Notes under the pieces: model-generated | Seen by the model: the letters and a program-made list of their open reading frames with translations, nothing else | Database searches by the model: none | What the model was told of the DNA's origin: nothing | Shown: positions 7,064 through 12,407 of the stretch, piece by piece | Layout: every line of letters starts with the position of its first letter | How positions within the stretch are numbered: the first letter of the stretch is position 1 | Translations under genes and position numbers: made by a program | DNA from: Patescibacteria group bacterium UBA6130 | GTDB lineage: Bacteria; Patescibacteriota; Microgenomatia; UBA12405; UBA6130 | Reading direction: 5' to 3' | DNA: 12,407 bases | Assembly (NCBI GenBank): GCA_002428285.1 | Contig: DIVO01000056.1 | Coordinates: 1-12,407, forward strand

Positions 7064-7129
7064 AAAAGGGCATTGTTACTCGCATTCCAATCATTTTGCC
7101 CGGAGTGGCGATAACGATGCTCTTTTTTT
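7064..7129 (+). terminator. Long plus-strand hairpin with T-tract; terminator or small RNA
   Basis: Arms 7064-7083 and 7108-7126 pair over about 19 positions, with one bulged C (7079) and a 24-base loop, followed by TTTTTTT ending at 7129. Two pairs are G-U in plus-strand RNA (7074/7116 and 7069/7121) and would be A-C mismatches on the minus strand. This indicates the plus strand is the functional RNA. No plus-strand gene lies upstream to be terminated, so it could be a short independent RNA from the promoter-like sequence at 7025-7054, or the end of an unrecognised transcript. The loop has no SRP, 6S or tmRNA signature that I recognise. Confidence 0.55.
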
Positions 7130-7214
7130 ATGCCCCTGATTGAGCAATTCCGTTAATGATAATGTTTCTTCATGCAAATCCAAAAGAGATTTGCTTCTTT
7201 TTCAATTATATTAT

Positions 7215-7340
7215 TCAGGCGAACAAAACCAGATTCCTGTTAAACTTAGCTGTTTTTTCAAGCTGCTCCCTAGCCCAAATAGAGTGATTATTTTTTCCTC
7301 TGTTTGCAATCTTTTTTTGTAACTTCTCTAGGATTTTCAT
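7215..7340 (-). CDS. Possible 41-residue small protein behind a strong promoter
   Basis: A minus-strand frame from the ATG at 7340 to the TGA at 7215-7217 encodes a basic, probably helical peptide beginning MKILEKLQKKIANRGKNNHS. It starts about seven bases after the predicted transcription start, so it would be nearly leaderless and has no Shine-Dalgarno. A second coding-like minus-strand segment in another frame, about 7091-7204 (containing DLHEETLSLTELLNQG), follows it. The pair could be a small gene broken by a frameshift. I recognise no family. The same bases may simply be a non-coding RNA. Confidence 0.2.
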   Translation of the reverse strand: MKILEKLQKKIANRGKNNHSIWAREQLEKTAKFNRNLVLFA

Positions 7341-7353
7341 CTGATTATGACTC

Positions 7354-7383
7354 ATTATGCCATGACTCTTTTATTCTTGTCAA
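7354..7383 (-). promoter_or_regulatory. Near-consensus sigma-70 promoter in the rlmN-upstream gap
   Basis: On the minus strand, TTGACA (7378-7383, perfect) is followed after 18 bases by CATAAT (7354-7359, five of six). Predicted start is near 7347. It is among the best promoter matches in the window, yet no recognised gene follows it before the hairpin at 6972-7010, about 375 bases downstream. Confidence 0.6.
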
Positions 7384-7570
7384 GTCCTATAGTTAATATG
7401 TTACAGAAATCCACATCTCCTATAATATTTGTTATTATGAAAATTAAGTTAAAAATTTGACGATCAAACATCTTTTAGGATGTTGTGGAAAAGTCTAATT
7501 AACTAGACACATATGGGGTGAACAGAAAACAAGAGAATAATTAGGATAAAGAAATTGTTTGAAAAAAGAT

Positions 7571-8605
7571 TTAGGAAAGGTTTTCTTTAAACCAATCCAC
7601 TTGGGGTATGCCTAGAGGATCGACCTGATAGTAATCAGAAAGAGTTAAAGATAGGTGTTGGGCAAGACTAATCCCACGAAGTAGTCTTTTAAGCCTAGTT
7701 TCATCTTGTAATTGTATTTCGTAATATTTTATACCCAGCTTATCTAATAAATTCTTGGTTAAATCAATTCTTTTATTAACTTTCTCATCGTCTTCCCGAA
7801 CTAGTAATATCCCCAAGTTAGACTTTTGTTGTTTGCCACTTAAACCCTCTAAAAGATGATGATTAAGCTCAGGAAAAAAATAATAACAGGCCATCTGCTT
7901 GGCGGTTTCATTTAGTTGATTCTGAAAAAAATGAGCCAAACCGGTAAGGGTCGGGCTTGATAATATTACTGCAACTTTGTCTTTTAAAACTTCTGAAGCT
8001 TTAATAACTTCTTCTGATTCGAAATCAACCAACCCTTTTGTTTTAAAATCTTCCATTTCCAACTGATCAATGTCTTTTTCTACTTCTAGTTGATTAATTA
8101 GCTTAAAACTTAAAAGAATTTTAAGCAAAAAACCCATCCCAAACCCCACTCCCATTCTTGGCTGGCCGGAGGGGTTCAAGTTAATATCAATTTTATGAAA
8201 AGGTGTCCGATTTTCTTTAAAAAGTTCTTCTAACTTTCCACCAGAAGTCAATCCAAAAATATGTCGCTGACTCTTCATGGCTTGATAATAAAAATCAATC
8301 GATTCTTGAGTATTACCTGAATAGCTGGAAACAACAACTAAGTCGTTTTCATTTATGAATTCAGGATAGCTTAAAGTATTCCAAACAATGACCGGAACTT
8401 TTAGCTCTTTTTGAAAATATGAAGAAATAATATCTGCCGCTAAAGCCGATCCTCCCATTCCCATCCAAACAATTTTTTCAGGTTTAAAGTTGTCGGTTTG
8501 AAAAAATTCAAAAGAAAAGCCTTGTTTAAACTGTTCACCAAGATAATTTAAGGTTTGCAATACTCCTTTTTCTTCAAACTCAATTAATTTTTGCTCAGAT
8601 ATCAT
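7571..8605 (-). CDS. Bifunctional phosphoglucose/phosphomannose isomerase (SIS type)
   Basis: This 344-residue SIS-fold enzyme is of the family that interconverts fructose 6-phosphate with glucose 6-phosphate and with mannose 6-phosphate, as in many archaea and some bacteria. The first SIS domain has GMGGSALAAD 49-58 and SSYSGNTQES 93-102 for phosphosugar binding, and PSGQPR at 145-150. The second has NETAK 232-236, ELNHH 246-250 with Glu254 nearby, and a C-terminus around DPLGIPQVDWFK 329-340. The family usually reads ELNHNE here; in this protein the Asn-Glu is replaced by His-Leu and a Glu lies slightly later, so the catalytic detail should be modelled. It follows rnhA by 30 bases on the same strand and is probably co-transcribed. 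No Shine-Dalgarno is seen. Confidence 0.85.
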   Translation of the reverse strand: MISEQKLIEFEEKGVLQTLNYLGEQFKQGFSFEFFQTDNFKPEKIVWMGMGGSALAADIISSYFQKELKVPVIVWNTLSYPEFINENDLVVVSSYSGNTQESIDFYYQAMKSQRHIFGLTSGGKLEELFKENRTPFHKIDINLNPSGQPRMGVGFGMGFLLKILLSFKLINQLEVEKDIDQLEMEDFKTKGLVDFESEEVIKASEVLKDKVAVILSSPTLTGLAHFFQNQLNETAKQMACYYFFPELNHHLLEGLSGKQQKSNLGILLVREDDEKVNKRIDLTKNLLDKLGIKYYEIQLQDETRLKRLLRGISLAQHLSLTLSDYYQVDPLGIPQVDWFKENLS

Positions 8606-8635
8606 TAATAAATAATATCATGACGGGGTGAAAAT

Positions 8636-9049
8636 TCAGAAAATTTGATTATCTAAAGCTTGATTGACTAGTTGATCGGCTTTTTTATTACCTTCTCTAA
8701 GCAGATGAGTAAAGATTATTTTAAAAGGAAGAGTGTTTCTTAATTGATTAATTTGTTCTGTTAGGGGTTTAATGTTGGCTGATTTTATTTTATACTCCCC
8801 ATTTAACTGTTTGGCTACCAATTCTGAATCGACATAAAATTCAACCCTATTTATTTTTGTGCCTTGTTGACAAATCCATTTTATCGCTTCTAAAACCGCT
8901 TGATACTCTGCCTGATTATTTGTTTTTTTCCCAATATATTTCGCAAGCTCAAAAATAATATTTTTATTCTTATCATAGACAACAACCCCAATGGCTGCTG
9001 GACCAGGATTACCACGACTTCCCCCATCTGTAAAAACTAAAATATCCAC
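8636..9049 (-). CDS. rnhA: Ribonuclease HI
   Basis: This 137-residue RNase H1 cleaves the RNA strand of RNA-DNA hybrids, such as R-loops and primers. The DEDD active site is complete: Asp8 (FTDGGSRGNPG), Glu48 (NNQAEY), Asp74 (YVDSE) and Asp125 (NKKADQ), with the flexible-loop His115. It is short and lacks both an N-terminal hybrid-binding domain and the basic protrusion of E. coli RNase HI. It starts at GTG (9049); no in-frame ATG is suitable. A GAGG sequence inside the end of dnaN, nine bases upstream, can serve as ribosome binding site. It begins four bases after dnaN, so the two are almost certainly co-transcribed. Confidence 0.92.
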   Translation of the reverse strand: MDILVFTDGGSRGNPGPAAIGVVVYDKNKNIIFELAKYIGKKTNNQAEYQAVLEAIKWICQQGTKINRVEFYVDSELVAKQLNGEYKIKSANIKPLTEQINQLRNTLPFKIIFTHLLREGNKKADQLVNQALDNQIF

Positions 9050-9053
9050 AAAA

Positions 9054-10166
9054 TTATTCCTCTGTTCGGATAGGCATTATTAAATGGAGTAAAGAAGAAT
9101 CATTACTTATCTCAAAAGTTACCGGAGATTCAGGGTTATTCATTTTTATTATAATTTCTGCTTCATCTTTACTAATTGAGTTAAGAAAGTCTAATAAAAA
9201 TCTATAATTAAATGCAATTTTAATAGGTTCACCTTTATATTTGACAGAAACAGTAGCGGAATTTTGTCCAACTTGGGTCGCATCGGCCTTTATTTCAAGT
9301 TTATTATCTTGAAATTGTAAAACCACAACATTTCCAGCTTGCCTGGCAAATACTGATGCTATTTTTACCGCTGATAAAAATTCTTGTTTGTCAACATTGG
9401 CAATATTTTGACTCTCACTAGGAATAATATTTTCATAATCGGGAAAATCCCCATCTAACAGACGTGAAGAAATTCTCATATTTGGAAATACGAAAACGAT
9501 TTGATTCTGATCCTTATCCCAACTTACCTCAAATTGATCTTCATTAATTAATCTAACAATTTCATTTAAACTTCTAGAAGGAATAAGAAAGGATAAATTC
9601 TCTTTTAAAGAAGATTTTCCTAAAGCTACTTTTTTTAATGATAAACGGTAGCCGTCTGTGGCCACCATCTGATATCCATCTTTATTGAATTGCCAATATA
9701 TGCCTTCCAAAATCGGTCTAGCTTCATCGGCAGCGGCAGCAAATCCAACTTGAGACACAGCTTGAGATAAATCTTTAGAATTTAAACTTAATTTATTCTT
9801 TTCATTTCCCAGGGGAATTTGGGGAAATTCCTCCGGATCCATTCCTGAAAAAGTTGCTTGAGCTTTAGGGGAAATGACTTTTAATATTTTATTTTCACTT
9901 TCTAAACTAATTTCTCCTGTTGGTAAATAAGAAACAAATTCTGTTAATTCATGTGCGGGAACTGCCAATTGTCCTTCTTTTTCTACCACTCCACCTAACC
10001 ATAAATTTATTCCTAAATCTAAATTTGTCGCTGAAAGTTTTAGTTTTCCTTTATCTATAGAAAACAAAATATTTGAAAGAATAGGGAGCTGAGGTCTACT
10101 TGAAACAAATCTATCTGTTAATGAAAGACCTTTAGTAAGATTTTCTTGGAGGATTTTAAAATTCAT
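9054..10166 (-). CDS. dnaN: DNA polymerase III beta sliding clamp
   Basis: This 370-residue clamp forms the dimeric ring that tethers the replicative polymerase and other clamp-binding proteins to DNA. The N-terminal LTDRFVSSRPQLPILSNI, the central VATDGYRLS and the C-terminal HLIMPIR are characteristic, and the length is normal for three clamp domains. It follows dnaA in the same direction across a 275-base gap and precedes rnhA by four bases. The promoter at 10222-10252 should drive dnaN-rnhA and probably the isomerase gene. Neither recF nor gyrB follows, unlike the classical dnaA-dnaN-recF-gyrB order. No strong Shine-Dalgarno is seen. Confidence 0.97.
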   Translation of the reverse strand: MNFKILQENLTKGLSLTDRFVSSRPQLPILSNILFSIDKGKLKLSATNLDLGINLWLGGVVEKEGQLAVPAHELTEFVSYLPTGEISLESENKILKVISPKAQATFSGMDPEEFPQIPLGNEKNKLSLNSKDLSQAVSQVGFAAAADEARPILEGIYWQFNKDGYQMVATDGYRLSLKKVALGKSSLKENLSFLIPSRSLNEIVRLINEDQFEVSWDKDQNQIVFVFPNMRISSRLLDGDFPDYENIIPSESQNIANVDKQEFLSAVKIASVFARQAGNVVVLQFQDNKLEIKADATQVGQNSATVSVKYKGEPIKIAFNYRFLLDFLNSISKDEAEIIIKMNNPESPVTFEISNDSSLLHLIMPIRTEE

Positions 10167-10221
10167 TCTTTTTTATTTAATGCACAATGCACACTTATAT
10201 ATAATATATATCATGTTATTA

Positions 10222-10252
10222 ATTATATATTGTTATTATTAATGACTGTCAA
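10222..10252 (-). promoter_or_regulatory. dnaN: dnaN operon promoter
   Basis: On the minus strand a perfect TTGACA (10247-10252) precedes a perfect TATAAT (10222-10227) by 19 bases; an overlapping TATATA (10224-10229) gives the ideal 17-base spacing. Start is predicted near 10216, leaving a leader of about 50 bases with an inverted repeat TGCACAATGCA near 10181-10191. Confidence 0.65.
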
Positions 10253-10407
10253 TAAGTGGATTTTAGCTTTGTTTCCCGCTTAAGATAAAAGTTGTAAAGT
10301 TGAAAATCATTCGATTTATCTATAATAATTCTATCATAGATCTTATAACATTAATTTTGCTTCGGGATATTTTCGGTGGAAAGACGGTAGTGTTATGAGG
10401 AATAAAA

Positions 10408-10416
10408 TGTGGATAA
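10408..10416 (-). promoter_or_regulatory. Perfect DnaA box TTATCCACA
   Basis: It exactly matches the common 9-base DnaA-box consensus on the minus strand, 25 bases beyond the dnaA stop codon, with a variant box (GTTTCCACA) about 12 bases away in the same orientation. Confidence 0.75.
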
Positions 10417-10441
10417 TTTCGAACTGCTTGTGGAAACATTT

Positions 10442-11818
10442 TTAAATACTTTTCTGAATTTGTATGATTTGGTGTCTTAATTGTTGATTTGTGGAAAACG
10501 ATCTGGATATCTTTTCTTCTGCATGCATAATGGTGGTATGATCTCTATCTCCCAATAGCTTTCCCACTTTCTGTAGAGGCATATCAAGCTCTTTTCTTAA
10601 TAGATATGCGGCAACATGCCTGGCAACCACAATCTCTTTTTTCCTACCCTTTCCGCAGATATCTGAAGTTTTAACTCCAAAGGCCTTTGAAACAATTGAA
10701 ATTACCCGTCGGTAATGAGGCCTTTTCTTTGATGATTCTTTTTTTACTCCAAAAAAATTCTTAACATCATCAAGCGTTAGATTTGATTCTTTTGTTTGAG
10801 CTAAAGCCGATATTTGGATTAAAAATCCTTCGAGCTCTCTAGTATTGCTTTCAATAGTTTCGGCAATGAAGGATATTGCCTCCTGAGGTAGCGTTAATTT
10901 TACCTGTTCGGCTTTTTGATTTAAAATAGCCATTCTCATTTCATAATCAGGGGCTTGAATATCGACGGTTAGACCACCCATAAATCTTGAACTAAGTCGG
11001 TCTTCAATTTTTTGAATTTCCTCTGGTTTTCTATCCGAGGTGAGAATTATTTGTTTATTGGCTATATGTAGGTTATTAAAGGTGTGAAAAATCTCTTCCT
11101 GTACATACTGTTTTCCGGAAATAAACTGAATATCATCCAATAGTAAAGCGTCTAAATTGCGATACTTTTGTTTGAATTTTGTCATATCCTTATTTCTAAT
11201 AGCATTAACCAAGTCATTAGTGAACGCTTCGGTGGTTGTGTATAGTATTTTGCATCTGTGATTATTTTTTACAAGCTCATGCCCAATAGCTTGCATAAGA
11301 TGGGTTTTGCCCACTCCGACTCCTCCCCAAAGAAAAAAGGGATTATAGACTGATCCTGGATTTTTAACTATGCCTTGAGCAGCAGCGAAAGCAAAATTAT
11401 TTGAGTTGCCTACTACAAAATTTTCAAAAGTAAATTTCGGATGAAGTCCGCTTCTGGGATCGTATTCCATATCGTTTTCAGCTTGATCAGAAACAGCTTT
11501 GTTTATTTGTGGGTTTTGAATATTGTTTTTTGAGAAAAGCGGACCGCTATTCTGTTGAATCTGGCTGGTTTTTTGAACAGAAAAAGAAACATCAAAATCA
11601 CTTGTTTTTAACTGATGTTCAAGACAGGATTTAAGCAAGGATAAGTATCTCCTTTTTAACATGTCATTAACATAAGAATTGGGAGAGATAATTGATATTT
11701 TATCTTTCTGAATAGATAGCTGGATATTGGCAAACAGGGTTTGAAATACTGCCGTTGAAACAGATAGTTTTATCTCTTCAAGAGCATTTTCCCAAATTAG
11801 ATTTTTATCTTGCGACAT
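10442..11818 (-). CDS. dnaA: Chromosomal replication initiator protein DnaA
   Basis: This 458-residue AAA+ initiator binds DnaA boxes and unwinds the origin. Domain I (about 1-75) loads helicase partners. A Gln/Asn-rich linker (about 80-118) forms domain II. Domain III has Walker A GGVGVGKT 165-172, Walker B LLLDDIQF 225-232, sensor I ILTSDR 258-263, an arginine-finger motif with Arg278, and sensor II NTRELEG 325-331. Domain IV ends in the DNA-binding signature GDRDHTTIMHA 423-433. That conserved signature predicts recognition of TTATCCACA-type boxes, as found just downstream. Length is normal. The ATG at 11818 (MSQDKNLIWENAL) fits the family start; no strong Shine-Dalgarno is visible. It is divergent from the metallopeptidase gene. 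Confidence 0.98.
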   Translation of the reverse strand: MSQDKNLIWENALEEIKLSVSTAVFQTLFANIQLSIQKDKISIISPNSYVNDMLKRRYLSLLKSCLEHQLKTSDFDVSFSVQKTSQIQQNSGPLFSKNNIQNPQINKAVSDQAENDMEYDPRSGLHPKFTFENFVVGNSNNFAFAAAQGIVKNPGSVYNPFFLWGGVGVGKTHLMQAIGHELVKNNHRCKILYTTTEAFTNDLVNAIRNKDMTKFKQKYRNLDALLLDDIQFISGKQYVQEEIFHTFNNLHIANKQIILTSDRKPEEIQKIEDRLSSRFMGGLTVDIQAPDYEMRMAILNQKAEQVKLTLPQEAISFIAETIESNTRELEGFLIQISALAQTKESNLTLDDVKNFFGVKKESSKKRPHYRRVISIVSKAFGVKTSDICGKGRKKEIVVARHVAAYLLRKELDMPLQKVGKLLGDRDHTTIMHAEEKISRSFSTNQQLRHQIIQIQKSI

Positions 11819-11988
11819 ATTTTAGCTTTTTATTTCAACTACCTTATATTTGTAATAAATTTACCTTAAACAACGAATAAGCAATGGCAGGATATTGTCT
11901 GGCAGGAAGTAGTGTAAATTCATTTTACTCTAGTTTTCCACAATGATCAACAGGAAGCCATATATGTTTTGATTTGTTAAAATGTGTC
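11819..11988. promoter_or_regulatory. Divergent regulatory gap between dnaA and the metallopeptidase gene
   Basis: These 170 bases must hold the dnaA promoter and that of the divergent gene, but no promoter pair matches well. A DnaA-box variant TTTTCCACA lies on the plus strand at 11934-11942, which would allow autoregulation of dnaA or form part of an origin. Confidence 0.4.
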
Positions 11989-12407
11989 ATGAAAATTAAA
12001 ATAATAAAGAGCAAAAAGAGAAAAAAAACAGCCAGTGCGAAAGTGGTTAATAAAAATAACAATAGGATATTGGAAGTGCGTATCCCCTGGTGGCTAAACA
12101 AGAATACAACAGATAAAGTAGTTGAGGGCTTTTTAAATAATATGCAAAAAAGAAAACCCGTAAATAGCAATAAATATCTTAAAGAAAGAGTAAGGGTTTT
12201 AAATAGTAAATATCTTCACTTTGATCTGCCCAAGTTGAGTATTATTTGGTCTAAAGGATTAACCTCAAGTTTTGGTAATTGTTATCCTAGAGTAAATGAG
12301 ATTAAGATATCAAAAAGAATTGAAAACTTTCCTTCTTGGGTGGTAGATTATGTAATTGTTCATGAGATTTGCCACCTTTTTGTAGGAGGACATAATAAAA
12401 AATTTTG
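11989..12407 (+). CDS. YgjP-like metallopeptidase domain protein, 3'-truncated
   Basis: The frame opens at the ATG at 11989 and is still open at the window end, with 139 visible residues. The first 30 are highly basic. The YgjP/DUF45-like (M48-type) pattern follows: a segment SSFGNCYPRVNEIKIS at 93-108 where the family has a Gly-Ser-Cys motif and a strand, then PSWVVDYVIVHEICHL, with the zinc motif HExxH at His125-Glu126-His129 and probable third ligand His135 (GGHNKKF). The active site is intact as far as visible. Cellular function is not established for the family. It is transcribed away from dnaA. The start is chosen as the first in-frame ATG; no Shine-Dalgarno supports it, and only a few C-terminal residues may be missing. 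Confidence 0.8.
   Translation, partial: MKIKIIKSKKRKKTASAKVVNKNNNRILEVRIPWWLNKNTTDKVVEGFLNNMQKRKPVNSNKYLKERVRVLNSKYLHFDLPKLSIIWSKGLTSSFGNCYPRVNEIKISKRIENFPSWVVDYVIVHEICHLFVGGHNKKF

Larger units (their letters stand above)
6863..7570. other. 708-base gap between rlmN and the isomerase gene
   Basis: From left to right the gap holds a weak rlmN promoter, a minus-strand terminator hairpin (6972-7010), a plus-strand promoter-like pair (7025-7054) and hairpin with T-tract (7064-7129), a possible 41-residue frame (7215-7340), a strong minus-strand promoter (7354-7383), a single TTTTCCACA-type sequence on the minus strand (7484-7492) and a 16-base near-palindrome (7493-7508). The tmRNA tag and tRNA-like end, RNase P core motifs and SRP tetraloop motif are not seen. 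No transposase or tRNA is present. Confidence 0.6.
10167..10441. other. dnaA-dnaN intergenic region, candidate replication origin
   Basis: Minus-strand DnaA-box matches are TTATCCACA (10408-10416, perfect), GTTTCCACA (10429-10437 area) and a weaker TTTCCACC near 10376-10383. An extremely AT-rich tract at about 10195-10246 could serve as the unwinding element but overlaps the dnaN promoter. Many bacteria have oriC beside dnaA, often in the dnaA-dnaN gap. The box count is low for a full origin, and another box lies upstream of dnaA (11934-11942), so oriC may be bipartite or elsewhere. Confidence 0.5.

Noticed and set aside
6965..7350. tmRNA or RNase P RNA
   Set aside because: The length fits, but no tag ending in ALAA, tRNA-like 3' end, or RNase P core motifs are found. 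An ACAGAAA match on the opposite strand at 7014-7020 is isolated.
11925..12170. 81-codon minus-strand hydrophobic frame
   Set aside because: It is the complement of the basic, lysine-rich start of the metallopeptidase gene; Lys codons read backwards give Phe and Leu.
1..12407. Recoded TGA (Gly), as in some CPR groups
   Set aside because: csoR and rnhA end naturally at TGA and no conserved gene needs an in-frame TGA.
1..12407. Insertion sequence or transposase remnants
   Set aside because: No transposase-like frame, terminal inverted repeats or target duplications were seen on either strand.

Overview
The window is a 12.4 kb piece of an AT-rich bacterial chromosome. The standard code fits: TGA ends csoR and rnhA, and no gene needs an internal TGA. 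A dnaA-dnaN-rnhA block is followed by a SIS-type phosphoglucose/phosphomannose isomerase. A small membrane-anchored protein has a C...CCxG cysteine pattern, and most genes lack a clear Shine-Dalgarno sequence. Together these suggest a Patescibacteria/CPR-like genome, but this is inference; no rRNA or ribosomal protein gene is present to fix the lineage.

The right half (about 5861-12407) is core. Running leftwards on the minus strand are dnaA, a 275-base gap with DnaA boxes and a strong promoter (candidate oriC), dnaN, rnhA, the isomerase gene, a 708-base non-coding stretch, and rlmN. Divergent from dnaA, a truncated gene for a YgjP-like metallopeptidase runs off the right edge. The 708-base stretch holds a near-consensus minus-strand promoter, a minus-strand terminator hairpin and a plus-strand hairpin with a T-tract, so it probably encodes one or two unrecognised small RNAs or a decayed small gene.

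The left half is accessory in character. A DUF262-HNH endonuclease gene (5' end cut off) converges on a copper-resistance operon, csoR > HMA/TauE/cupredoxin fusion > copA. The operon has a recognisable promoter and a CsoR-type operator overlapping the csoR ribosome binding site. CsoR would sense Cu(I), CopA would export it, and the fusion protein probably carries Cu(I) at the membrane.

The most unusual element lies on the core/accessory boundary. Immediately after the rlmN stop codon are three tandem ~59-bp units. Each re-encodes the RlmN C-terminus (KAACGQL plus two or three residues and a stop), differing mainly at third codon positions, and each is preceded by a GCTTTT...AAAGC inverted repeat. 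This looks like a row of fossil 3' ends or attachment-site scars at the rlmN 3' end. The units also contain regularly spaced DnaA-box-like TTGTCCACA sequences, so a DnaA-binding role is an alternative.
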